From an uncultured Alphaproteobacteria bacterium (GTDB lineage: Bacteria; Pseudomonadota; Alphaproteobacteria; Rhodobacterales; Rhodobacteraceae), in the NCBI GenBank assembly GCA_902596605.1, contig CACJUU010000001.1, forward strand, positions 108,700 through 172,699: a stretch of 64,000 bases of DNA. The letters run 5' to 3'. Shown piece by piece: positions 8,721-17,043 of the stretch. The stretch's first letter is position 1, and every line of letters begins with the position of its first letter. Below the pieces are notes generated by a model. That model did not search any database and was not told the origin of the DNA. It saw nothing but the letters and a program-made list of their open reading frames with translations. Position numbers and translations under genes: made by a program.

Positions 8721-9181
8721 GAATTCTCCTTATTCAATTGAATAATAGAAAAATTTAATACCCCTGCGTAGGAACCCCAAACTATATAAGGAGTAAGTAG
8801 AAGACCTGCTATTAAATCAGTATAAAAAGCTAGGACAACCATGATAATAACCGAAACCCAAAGGCATAGTAGAATTATAAAACCTAACTTTATCCTGTGG
8901 AGTCCAAAGAATACGGGAGTCCATAAAGTATTGAATACAAGTTGAAGAGCCCAAAAAATCAAGAATAAGTCATTGTTAGGAGCTTCGTAAACTCTAACTA
9001 AAGAATATGACATGGCTATATATAAATATAACCATGCAATAGGAAAAACCCAATCTGAAGGTGTCCAACTAGGTTTGTTAAGGGATTTATACCAGTCTCC
9101 TGTTGGGAATAAAGAACCGGTAGACCCAGCTGCGAGACACGCCAAAAAACCTAGCAAAAAAATGAATATCGACTCTGTCAT
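8717..9181 (-). CDS. tspO: TspO/MBR family protein (tryptophan-rich sensory protein)
   Basis: TspO is a five-helix membrane protein that binds tetrapyrroles. In Rhodobacter sphaeroides it lowers photosynthesis gene expression, probably by affecting export of porphyrin intermediates. The 154-residue protein has five hydrophobic segments and the conserved residues of the family: W-Y-x-x-L-x-K-P-x-W near residues 30-40, PxxWLYLY, and WALQLVFNTLWTPVFFGL. It is the third gene of crtI-crtB-tspO, 12 bp after crtB, the same position as in Rhodobacter. Expression should follow the crtI promoter and its PpsR site. Confidence 0.93.
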   Translation of the reverse strand: MTESIFIFLLGFLACLAAGSTGSLFPTGDWYKSLNKPSWTPSDWVFPIAWLYLYIAMSYSLVRVYEAPNNDLFLIFWALQLVFNTLWTPVFFGLHRIKLGFIILLCLWVSVIIMVVLAFYTDLIAGLLLTPYIVWGSYAGVLNFSIIQLNKENS

Positions 9182-9193
9182 AGCTCCAGTTCT

Positions 9194-10222
9194 CTATGTT
9201 GATAAATAAATGCTTTTCTTATCATTTTTTTCAAGCTCCATTAAAACGTCCATCAATCTTTTGCCAGAAAAAAGAACCATATCATTGCCATGATTTATCT
9301 TCTGTGCGCTATTTACAAGAAATTTCACTTCTCTTAAAGCGGGAGCATGTACAACAGCTGAAACTGGCAAAATTTTAGAACTAAGAGTTTTTAAAAAAGA
9401 AAAAGCAAGCAAAGTTATCTTTTCAGATTTTGAGGTTATTGCTCTCTGGTTAATGCTATCGTATTGAACAGACTCAATATGTGCTCCGATACCTTCATAA
9501 ATGTAGCGGGCAGCATATATTCCTGGCTGACAGGAAGTTGGGAGGCCAAAAAGACCAGATTCTGAACGCTTATATAATCGTCTCGCTTCTTCTAATAAAC
9601 GTTTTGCGATTGAAGCTAACTCTTTGGAAGGTTTAGGGCTTGTCAGAAAATGTTTCAAATCTATATTTTTTTCCTTCAGCCAATCAGTAGGAATGTATAT
9701 ACGGTTACTTCTTGCATCTTCGCCTATGTCTCTCACAATGTTAGTAAGTTGCATAGCCACACCTAGATCACAAGCACGTGCTAATATATCTTTATCTCTT
9801 ACTCGCATTAGGACGCACATCATTACGCCGACTGTTGATGCAACGCGTGCACAATAAGAGCGTAACTCTGAAAGAGATTTATACCTTCTCCCTTCAGCGT
9901 CCCATTGCATTCCCTCTAATAAAGCCATCGGGAGTGCCTTTGGCATTTCATAAAACCTAACAAGTTCTGCAAAACATCTATCGGAGGCATGATTTTCAGG
10001 TTTTCCCAAATAGACTTTTTCAAGTCTGACAAAAAGCTTTTTTAGAGATAGCAATTTTGCCTGACTATCATCAATTGCATCGTCGACAATTCGACAAAAT
10101 GAATACAAAACAATTGCAGAGTCGCGTACTTTTTTGGGAAGAATTTGTGAAGCAGCATAAAAAGAGTGGGATCCCTTTTTAATTATTTCGTAACAGGTTT
10201 CCAGATCTCCTTTGTTATACAT
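9194..10222 (-). CDS. crtB: Phytoene synthase
   Basis: CrtB joins two geranylgeranyl diphosphates head to head to form 15-cis-phytoene. The 342-residue protein has both aspartate-rich motifs of squalene/phytoene synthases: FCRIVDDAIDD (D47, D48, D51) and QLTNIVRDIGEDA (D165, D169), plus RIYIPTDWL and the YIYEGIGAHIE region. It begins 4 bp after the crtI stop and is followed by tspO. The ATG start is well placed. Nothing is missing from the family core. Confidence 0.94.
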   Translation of the reverse strand: MYNKGDLETCYEIIKKGSHSFYAASQILPKKVRDSAIVLYSFCRIVDDAIDDSQAKLLSLKKLFVRLEKVYLGKPENHASDRCFAELVRFYEMPKALPMALLEGMQWDAEGRRYKSLSELRSYCARVASTVGVMMCVLMRVRDKDILARACDLGVAMQLTNIVRDIGEDARSNRIYIPTDWLKEKNIDLKHFLTSPKPSKELASIAKRLLEEARRLYKRSESGLFGLPTSCQPGIYAARYIYEGIGAHIESVQYDSINQRAITSKSEKITLLAFSFLKTLSSKILPVSAVVHAPALREVKFLVNSAQKINHGNDMVLFSGKRLMDVLMELEKNDKKSIYLST

Positions 10223-10226
10223 TTGA

Positions 10227-11825
10227 TTAAACCTGCATTACTTTCTTATTGGTGAAATAGCTTGTTTTATTCGAAACTTTTTTCAAATCTGGAAGAATTT
10301 CATCTAATATTTCTGCAGATGCAAGAACGCCCGGTAATCCTGGCCCAGGATGAGTACCAGCGCCAACAAGAAAGAGATTATCAAGCTCTTCTGATCTATT
10401 GTGAGGTCTAAACCAGGCGCTTTGAAACATTTGAGGTTCCAAGGAAAAACCACTTCCGAAATGGCTCAAATATCTTTCTTTAAAATCAAGGGGGGTCATA
10501 ACATACTCGGTTTTTATTGATCGGCTCAGCCCAGGCAAAAGTCTTCTCTCTAAAACATCAAGTATTTTTTTCTTGTAGCTTTTTTCAATGTTACGCCAGT
10601 GAATATCATTATTAAAACTTAGGTTTGGAACGCAAGCCAATACATAAAAAGTATCGTCTCCTTTTGGAGCACAAGTTTTGTCAGTGACAGAAGGTCTATG
10701 TACATATAAACTCATTTCCTGAGGTAACTTCCCTTTTATAAAAATATCATTAACCTCTTTTTTATAATTGGGTCCCACCAGAATTGTATGATGCCCGACA
10801 TTCTTCCACTTTGATCTTGTTTTTGACGTACCAAAATGCCAAACAAAGAGACTCATTGACCAATTCTTCGCGTCTAATTTATGTTTGGTCCACCTTTTCT
10901 TTCTTTGGTGCCCTAATAAACTATCATATGTATTCTGAAGATCTGCGTTTGACACTACATAATCTGCGCTAATTTTTTCTCCAGACTCCAATTGAACTCC
11001 AATTGCTTTGTTATCTTTTGTTAAAATTTTATTAACTGTTGTATTAAGTGTTACTTGACCCCCTGAGGATTTAATTTTGTCTGCCATTTTATTTGCCATG
11101 GCTTGAGCTCCTCCGTGAATATAGTAAACACCAAATCTATGCTCCAAATAATTCACTAAACCCCACATGGACGTAACAGTGAAGGGATTCCCACCTACAA
11201 AAAGTGGATGAAAACTTAACGCAAACCTTAGCTTTGAGTTGGATACATAGCTCGCAGCACTTTTATAAACTGACCTATCTGCTCTTAGAAGAGCAAATAT
11301 TGGAAGAACCTTTAGAGTATCCCATAGTCTATGCATGGGACTTCTTCCCATTGAGCCCTTTTTTGAAAACGCGAAATTATATTGCCTTTCTGATAAATTC
11401 ATGAACTTTCGATATCCTTTGAGATCATTTGGTGCAAATTTTTTAATTTGAGCCTCAAAATTTGATTTGTTGCCAGAAACTGAAAGAACATCATTATCTT
11501 CAAATATCAAATCATAATATGGATTAAGCTTTTCTATCTTAACATGTTTATTGAGATCATCCCCACATCTCTTCCAAAGTTCTTCAAAGTTTTTTGGTAA
11601 AGTCAAAATCGTTGGACCTAGATCAAATCGATGTCCTTTTTGAGTTTTGGATGACCCGCGACCACCAACAGTTTGCAATCTATCAAAAACGTGGACATGG
11701 TACCCTTTTTCAGAGAGAAGCATTGCCGCAGACAAGCCTCCAAATCCCGCTCCAATAATGGCAACAGAAGGCTTTTCCACTTCACTCTTACCATCAAAGT
11801 ACGTTTCGTCGGTCTTTTTCAACAT
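10227..11825 (-). CDS. crtI: Phytoene desaturase
   Basis: CrtI desaturates phytoene in three steps to neurosporene (or four to lycopene), starting the coloured carotenoids. The 532-residue flavoprotein has the Rossmann motif VAIIGAGFGGLSAAML (residues 21-36), VGGRGSS, the RFDLGPTI substrate-side motif and a C-terminal LFLVGAGTHPGPGLPGVL segment. Its N-terminus has about 20 extra hydrophilic residues before the motif. It leads crtI-crtB-tspO and is divergent from crtA across a shared control region with one PpsR operator. The predicted transcription start is within 1-2 nt of the ATG, so the mRNA may be leaderless. Confidence 0.94.
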   Translation of the reverse strand: MLKKTDETYFDGKSEVEKPSVAIIGAGFGGLSAAMLLSEKGYHVHVFDRLQTVGGRGSSKTQKGHRFDLGPTILTLPKNFEELWKRCGDDLNKHVKIEKLNPYYDLIFEDNDVLSVSGNKSNFEAQIKKFAPNDLKGYRKFMNLSERQYNFAFSKKGSMGRSPMHRLWDTLKVLPIFALLRADRSVYKSAASYVSNSKLRFALSFHPLFVGGNPFTVTSMWGLVNYLEHRFGVYYIHGGAQAMANKMADKIKSSGGQVTLNTTVNKILTKDNKAIGVQLESGEKISADYVVSNADLQNTYDSLLGHQRKKRWTKHKLDAKNWSMSLFVWHFGTSKTRSKWKNVGHHTILVGPNYKKEVNDIFIKGKLPQEMSLYVHRPSVTDKTCAPKGDDTFYVLACVPNLSFNNDIHWRNIEKSYKKKILDVLERRLLPGLSRSIKTEYVMTPLDFKERYLSHFGSGFSLEPQMFQSAWFRPHNRSEELDNLFLVGAGTHPGPGLPGVLASAEILDEILPDLKKVSNKTSYFTNKKVMQV

Positions 11826-11830
11826 ATCTG

Positions 11831-11859
11831 ATCTTAAACATGTCAGTTTTTTTTGACAA
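11831..11859 (-). promoter_or_regulatory. Predicted crtI-crtB-tspO promoter
   Basis: On the minus strand TTGTCA (11854-11859) is followed by a 17-bp spacer and TAAGAT (11831-11836). The PpsR palindrome fills the spacer and the end of the -35 box. The expected start of transcription falls at about the crtI ATG. Confidence 0.55.
11841..11858. promoter_or_regulatory. PpsR/CrtJ operator shared by crtI and crtA
   Basis: TGTC-N10-GACA is an exact consensus palindrome. It overlaps the -35 boxes of both divergent promoters, so one bound repressor could shut off crtI-crtB-tspO and crtA-bchIDO together. No second palindrome is visible in this gap. Confidence 0.8.
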
Positions 11860-11881
11860 TATTTTTAATAAAAAATATGCT
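11853..11881 (+). promoter_or_regulatory. Predicted crtA-bchIDO promoter
   Basis: TTGACA (11853-11858), 17-bp spacer, TATGCT (11876-11881). This is a good sigma70-type match. The -35 box shares its GACA with the PpsR operator. Transcription would start near 11888, about 25 nt before the proposed ATT start of crtA and just upstream of a GGAG Shine-Dalgarno element at 11903-11906. Confidence 0.65.
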
Positions 11882-11912
11882 TTGAATTGAACAACCCATT
11901 TTGGAGTAGATA

Positions 11913-12617
11913 ATTAAAACAATTACCATAAGTTTTTTTAGGTTCCAGTCCATATTTGGCAAACTTTGGGCTTTTTCCCATATGGGGTTTTCACATTTAT
12001 ATATGAGAAGGATGAAAGGCCTGCAATTTTATAAACTTTTTGGAAGTGGTGTAGGGGAAGGCTTTACCCCTGTATTAAACCCTAATGTTTATGCTATCAT
12101 GGCGGTATGGGATAGTGTGACCGATGCGGATCAAAACATAGCCAACTCATCAATTTTCAAACAATATAAAAATAGATCGAAAGAAAACTGGACGCTATAT
12201 CTAAAACCTACCAGATCTTGGGGTAGTTGGGATAAAAGAAACCCGTTTGAAATAACTGATAACCTCGATCAAACATTTCCTGTAGTAGCGCTTACAAGAG
12301 CAACAATAAAAACGAGTATCCTTTTAAAGTTTTGGAAAAGAGTGCCAGATATATCAAAAACAATTGGGCTCAATAGAAATGTTTTATTTAAAATCGGCTT
12401 AGGAGAAATTCCATGGTTTCACCAAGTCACCTTCTCAATATGGCCAAGTCAGGAAAGCATGGATCAATTTGCTAGAAATCATGGGCCTCACAAGGAGGCC
12501 ATCAAAGCTGTAAGGGAAAATAATTGGTTTAAAGAGGAACTCTATGCACGATTTGCAATAGACAAACAAATCGGCCAATGGCCAGAAATAAATATAAATA
12601 AGGAAGCAAGTGAATAA
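11913..12617 (+). CDS. crtA: Spheroidene monooxygenase, apparent ATT start
   Basis: CrtA oxygenates spheroidene to spheroidenone under aerobic conditions. Family signatures are clear: FYKLFGSGVGEGFTP, then VYAIMAVWDS, WTLYLKP, PVVALTRATI and IPWFHQVTFSIWPS. From the first ATG (11982) the protein would lack its N-terminal strand. The same frame upstream encodes KTITISFFRFQSIFGKLWAF, which matches the usual CrtA N-terminus, and an in-frame stop lies at 11907. No ATG, GTG or TTG occurs in between. ATT at 11913 follows GGAG (11903-11906) by 6 bp and gives 234 residues. It heads a crtA-bchI-bchD-bchO unit and overlaps the bchI start. Confidence 0.9.
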   Translation: MKTITISFFRFQSIFGKLWAFSHMGFSHLYMRRMKGLQFYKLFGSGVGEGFTPVLNPNVYAIMAVWDSVTDADQNIANSSIFKQYKNRSKENWTLYLKPTRSWGSWDKRNPFEITDNLDQTFPVVALTRATIKTSILLKFWKRVPDISKTIGLNRNVLFKIGLGEIPWFHQVTFSIWPSQESMDQFARNHGPHKEAIKAVRENNWFKEELYARFAIDKQIGQWPEININKEASE

Positions 12618-13623
12618 GTATTTTCCATTCTCAGCAATAGTTGGACAAGAACAAATGAAACTTGCTCTAATTTTGACAGCAATCGATCCATCAATTGGAG
12701 GCGTACTCGTCTTTGGAGATCGAGGCACTGGGAAATCAACCATTGTTAGATCGCTCGCGGGATTATTACCAAAGCAAAATTTTGTAATAGATTGCTCCTT
12801 TAATTGTCAGAATTCATTTAATCTATGCGATCAGTGTAAAAAAAAGAAGTCTCTTGAGTTTGAAGAACGTTCAACTCCTGTTATAGATCTTCCATTGGGG
12901 TCAACAGAAGACAGAGTTGTTGGAGCACTAAATTTAGAAATTGCTTTAACTGAGGGCAGGAAAGTGTTTGAACCAGGCTTGTTAGCCAAAGCAAATAGTG
13001 GCTTCCTTTATATAGATGAGGTCAACTTGCTTGAGGATCATATCGTTGATCTGCTTTTAGACGTTGCTGCATCAGGAGAGAACCTAGTCGAAAGGGATGG
13101 AATATCTATAAGACACTCATCAAAGTTCGTCTTAATTGGTTCTGGGAATCCTGAAGAGGGTGAACTCAGACCGCAGCTACTTGATAGATTTGGTTTCTCA
13201 GTAAATGTGGGTTCCCCCTCTGAAATATCGCAAAGGATTGAAGTGATTAAAAGAAGAGATGAGTTTGAAAGAGATCCTCAAGCTTTTTTACGGAAGTGGA
13301 GACGGAAAGATTTAACAGTGCAAAAAAAAATAATTCATGCAAAAAATGCTTTAGATAAAATTGAGCTTGACGATAGTATTTTATCAAAGTGTGCTGAAAT
13401 TTGTATCGCGGTGGGCTCTGATGGATTGAGGGGAGAATTAACACTTTTGAGGGCTTTAAGAGCACTCTGTGCGTTTAATGAGACAACAAAGCCAACTTTA
13501 GAGGATATTAGAGAGATAGCTGTTTACACTCTTAGCCATAGACTGAGAAGGGATCCATTGGATGATACAAGTTCAGAGGTGCGCGTGAAAAGAAAAGTCA
13601 ATGAACTGATAGATGACAAATAA
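12610..13623 (+). CDS. bchI: Magnesium chelatase ATPase subunit I
   Basis: BchI is the AAA+ motor subunit of magnesium chelatase, which inserts Mg2+ into protoporphyrin IX. With BchD it forms a two-tier hexameric complex that acts on BchH. The 337-residue protein carries Walker A GDRGTGKS (36-43), Walker B LYIDEV (133-138), an ATP-sensor stretch ending in GSGNPEEGELRPQLLDRFG, and the BchI-specific cysteine-bearing insert near residues 62-76. It starts at GTG, 8 bp inside the end of crtA, with AAGGA at 12600-12604 as ribosome-binding site. It overlaps bchD by 11 bp. Confidence 0.96.
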   Translation: MNKYFPFSAIVGQEQMKLALILTAIDPSIGGVLVFGDRGTGKSTIVRSLAGLLPKQNFVIDCSFNCQNSFNLCDQCKKKKSLEFEERSTPVIDLPLGSTEDRVVGALNLEIALTEGRKVFEPGLLAKANSGFLYIDEVNLLEDHIVDLLLDVAASGENLVERDGISIRHSSKFVLIGSGNPEEGELRPQLLDRFGFSVNVGSPSEISQRIEVIKRRDEFERDPQAFLRKWRRKDLTVQKKIIHAKNALDKIELDDSILSKCAEICIAVGSDGLRGELTLLRALRALCAFNETTKPTLEDIREIAVYTLSHRLRRDPLDDTSSEVRVKRKVNELIDDK

Positions 13624-15319
13624 AATTGACTTTCTTGAACATGAGCTCGATGTAAATGCTGCCATTCAGGGCATATTAACAGTTAGTAGCATCGATCCCT
13701 CCCTTGGGTCGTTATCTATAAAGGCCAACTATTCAACCTTAAGAACGGTGTTTCTTTCTAACCTCTTGTCCCTATTAAAACCAAAACGATTGAAAAAAAT
13801 TTATCCCTTTCAAAATCCAACCGACTTTGCCAATAACATTAACATGGTCGATACACTAACCTTTGGCACGCCAAAATATAATGAAGATATATTCTCATCC
13901 GATAACATCGCTTTAATTTTAACTAACACGGAAAAAATGGAAAAAGGTCTAGCTACATTTTTGAGAAACAAAATTAAGAACAACAGCAACAAATTCTTTA
14001 TTGCATTAGACGAAAGCGAAAGTAACGAGATGCCCAGAGAAAATCTATCCGAGTATCTTATTTTTTCTATAAATCTGGATGGCACAAGACATAAAGATTT
14101 GAAAAAAGTTTCCATAAATAGAAAAAAAATTTCTGAGGCTAAAGAAAAGCTAGCGGCTGTACAAGTGAATAAAAAAATATTGGATTACTTAATCGCGTCC
14201 GCCGAAATGTTTTCTATTTCCAATATGCATACAATTTTTACCACCTTAAAAGTTGCTAAGTCATTATGTGCTTATAAAGGAAAAAAGAGTGTAACGAGAG
14301 AAGACATAAACCTAGCTATTTCCCTCTCAATGATTCATAAGGCAAAACAAATTCCAGAATTTCAACAAGAGGAGAAAGTAGCGACGCCTGAACAAGAACA
14401 ATCAAGAGATGATAATGAAAGTAAAGCGAACGAAACAGAACTAAATAGTGAAGACAAAAAAATGCTCATAGATGCTCTTAAAATCTCTCTCCCAAGCAGC
14501 CTCATTGAGACTCTTTTGTCAAAAAATTCTCAATCTATTAGTTATGGGGAAGCAGCTGGATCTGGAGAAAGAAACAATAATTTCTTTGTAGGCCGCCCTA
14601 TCCCTTCCGTTAATAGGAAATATTCTTCTGACAAAAGAATTGATTTGATGGGGACGCTTACAAAATCTATCCCTTGGCAAAAAATAAGATCTTCTTCAGT
14701 TACAAAAAATAAAAAAATAATCATTTATCCACAAGACATCATGATAAAAAGATTTGAGAAGCAGTCAGAGAGGCTTCTAATATTTTTAGTTGATGCATCA
14801 GGCTCTAATGCTATTGGGCGGTTAAATGAAGCAAAGGGAGCTATCGAGATATTATTATCCGATGCTTATGCAAAGCGAGATAATGTTGCTCTCATTTCTT
14901 TTAGTGGATTGAAAGCTGATCGTTTACTATTACCTACAAAATCTCTTGTGACAGCCAAGAAAAAATTAAGTTCACTGCCTGGAGGTGGTGCTACACCTTT
15001 GGCAAATGGTCTACTCGAAGCATTTAATATGGCATCTGCCGCTAGATCCCGAAGTATAAAACCTATTATTATCCTCTTATCTGACGGTAGGGGAAACATG
15101 TCACTTGATGGAGTGGGAGATCGTGTTAAAGCTACTAAGGATACAACCTATATAGCATCATTAATAAAACGAAACGCCATCAATAATATCTTTATTGATA
15201 CGTCTAGAAGAAAAACACCAATGGCTAATGAGCTCGCAAGAGAGCTAAACGGTCATTATTTCCAATTGCCAATGGCTAATTCCAGCAGCATTTCAAAAGC
15301 AGTTCAGCGATCGATATAG
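13613..15319 (+). CDS. bchD: Magnesium chelatase subunit D
   Basis: BchD is the adaptor of magnesium chelatase between the BchI motor and the BchH porphyrin-binding subunit. The 568-residue protein has a degenerate N-terminal AAA+ domain with no Walker A motif, an acidic glutamate-rich linker (about 250-285), and a C-terminal integrin-I/von Willebrand A domain with a MIDAS motif DASGS (394-398) and a later SDGRGN. These are the standard BchD parts. The start overlaps the end of bchI. The N-terminal domain is quite diverged, as is usual for BchD. Confidence 0.95.
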   Translation: MTNKIDFLEHELDVNAAIQGILTVSSIDPSLGSLSIKANYSTLRTVFLSNLLSLLKPKRLKKIYPFQNPTDFANNINMVDTLTFGTPKYNEDIFSSDNIALILTNTEKMEKGLATFLRNKIKNNSNKFFIALDESESNEMPRENLSEYLIFSINLDGTRHKDLKKVSINRKKISEAKEKLAAVQVNKKILDYLIASAEMFSISNMHTIFTTLKVAKSLCAYKGKKSVTREDINLAISLSMIHKAKQIPEFQQEEKVATPEQEQSRDDNESKANETELNSEDKKMLIDALKISLPSSLIETLLSKNSQSISYGEAAGSGERNNNFFVGRPIPSVNRKYSSDKRIDLMGTLTKSIPWQKIRSSSVTKNKKIIIYPQDIMIKRFEKQSERLLIFLVDASGSNAIGRLNEAKGAIEILLSDAYAKRDNVALISFSGLKADRLLLPTKSLVTAKKKLSSLPGGGATPLANGLLEAFNMASAARSRSIKPIIILLSDGRGNMSLDGVGDRVKATKDTTYIASLIKRNAINNIFIDTSRRKTPMANELARELNGHYFQLPMANSSSISKAVQRSI

Positions 15320-15328
15320 TGCATAGAG

Positions 15329-16180
15329 ATGGTTAATGACGCTTCAAATAATTTTTGGCCATACTCCGAACATAGTAAATTCCTTGAGACCGATAATTTT
15401 GTCTGGCATTATCAACTAATTGGAAAAATAGGCAACCCTATTATACTCCTTATCCATGGAGCTGGAGCTTCTTCTCATTCTTGGGCCAATCTAATACCAA
15501 AACTAAATGAGTTTCAAGTTTTGGCGGTTGACCTACCTGGACACAGATTCTCAAAGATAAAAAAAGGAATACGACCTCAACACGATACTATTGTGAGGGA
15601 TTTGATAATTCTTTTTGAGTCATTAAAGATTAAACCAAACGTCTTTGTAGGTCACTCTATCGGTGCAGTAATCGTTTTGTCCTTATCCGTTATCTACGAG
15701 GGACCTCTGTCATCCATAGTTCTTATAAATGGTGCTCTAGAGAGATTTGAAGGTCCAGCTGGGACCATTTTTCCACTAATGGCAAAAGTGTTTTATGGGA
15801 GCCCTTTAACTAAATATTGGATAAGGCTTTTTAATAGTGCCGAAAGAAGTCTTAGAAAATTTCTATTAATTTCTGGGAGCAATCTTAATAGTAAAAATAT
15901 TGACTACTATATGAAACTCATGACTGATGAGGACCATGTTACCGGCACTCTGGCATTCATTTCTAATTGGGATATCGGTGATATTGAAAAAAAACTAAAA
16001 AAAGTCAGTGTTCCAACTCTTTTTTTAGCAGGCATGCACGATGGGATTGTAAGTTATGAAACATCTGTAAGAGCTCACAAAAAAGCATTTAACGCTAAAA
16101 TAAAGCTTTTTGAAAGTGAGGGCCATTTGATCCACGAAGTTTCAAGTGCAAAAATTGCCAAAGAGATTAATTCTCTTTGA
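15329..16180 (+). CDS. bchO: Alpha/beta hydrolase BchO (magnesium chelatase accessory protein)
   Basis: BchO is an alpha/beta-fold hydrolase conserved in bacteriochlorophyll clusters next to bchID; its biochemical role is not settled. The 283-residue protein has an oxyanion-hole motif HGAGASSHSW (43-52), nucleophile elbow GHSIGA with S110, a probable acid in AGMHDGIVS, and the histidine in EGHLIHE near the C-terminus. It lies 9 bp after bchD and closes the crtA-bchIDO unit. The assignment rests on position plus fold; general hydrolases share the same motifs. Confidence 0.88.
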   Translation: MVNDASNNFWPYSEHSKFLETDNFVWHYQLIGKIGNPIILLIHGAGASSHSWANLIPKLNEFQVLAVDLPGHRFSKIKKGIRPQHDTIVRDLIILFESLKIKPNVFVGHSIGAVIVLSLSVIYEGPLSSIVLINGALERFEGPAGTIFPLMAKVFYGSPLTKYWIRLFNSAERSLRKFLLISGSNLNSKNIDYYMKLMTDEDHVTGTLAFISNWDIGDIEKKLKKVSVPTLFLAGMHDGIVSYETSVRAHKKAFNAKIKLFESEGHLIHEVSSAKIAKEINSL

Positions 16181-16193
16181 TTTTGAAGTCACA

Positions 16194-16967
16194 CTAAGTT
16201 CCTGTAAAATTTGGTTTTTCTTTTTTAAAAAAAGACTCTACAGCAGATTTAAAATCGTTGCTCAGCATCAAATTATCTTGTTCTCTCGCTTCATGATTAA
16301 ATCTATCACAATAAGCTTTAAAAGTATCTTCACGCATTACTTGCTTTGCAGCAGATGCCGCTAAAGGCGATCTTTGCGATAATTCTTCAGCCCAGCTTCT
16401 TACGTCATCAATAAAGCTACCATCCTGAAATATTTTGTTTGCCAATCCATAGCTTAGACATTCCTCCGAAGATAGATGACTACCCGAAACAATTACTTCT
16501 AAAGCTTTTCTATAGCCTAGAGATTTTTGGAGAAGATACGTTGCTCCTCCATCAGGTACCAAGCCGATATTAGAAAACACCATTGAAATACGAGAGGAAG
16601 CCGCCATTACCGTAAAATCACAATTCATAGCTAAAGCAGTTCCTATTCCAGCTGCTGATCCATGTACGGCAGCTATGAAAAGTTTTTGACTTTTTGAGAT
16701 TATTTCAAATATGGGAAAATATTCATCTAAAAGCTGTTTTGAAGGAGGCATTTGCCCTCCATCATTTAAATCGGCGCCAGCACAAAAACCAGGACCCTCT
16801 CCTCTCAAAATCACTATTCTCGTATCTTTATTTTGATCAATTTTTCTTAAGTTTTCAGCGAGACTTAACCTGAGTTCTGTATTAAATGTGTTATAATTTT
16901 CTGGCCTATTAATTAAAACCTCGACTATGTGGTCCATATTATGATCTACTTTCACAATTTCTGACAT
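16194..16967 (-). CDS. Enoyl-CoA hydratase/isomerase family protein
   Basis: This is a 257-residue crotonase-fold enzyme that would act on acyl-CoA thioesters. The oxyanion-hole segments are present: GFCAGADLN (60-68) and the AAVHGSAAGIGTALAM helix. The NIGLVPDGGATYLL segment resembles PaaG-type isomerases, which use an aspartate rather than the usual glutamate. Substrate cannot be read from sequence. It converges on bchO with a 13-bp gap and is divergent from an MFS transporter, so it is not part of the photosynthesis cluster. Confidence 0.85.
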   Translation of the reverse strand: MSEIVKVDHNMDHIVEVLINRPENYNTFNTELRLSLAENLRKIDQNKDTRIVILRGEGPGFCAGADLNDGGQMPPSKQLLDEYFPIFEIISKSQKLFIAAVHGSAAGIGTALAMNCDFTVMAASSRISMVFSNIGLVPDGGATYLLQKSLGYRKALEVIVSGSHLSSEECLSYGLANKIFQDGSFIDDVRSWAEELSQRSPLAASAAKQVMREDTFKAYCDRFNHEAREQDNLMLSNDFKSAVESFFKKEKPNFTGT

Positions 16968-17043
16968 TAAATTCTTTCCTATTATAGTTTCGCGTATACG
17001 TCTATTGTACTTAAAGAATACAAGCTTTTACCTGAAAAGTTCA

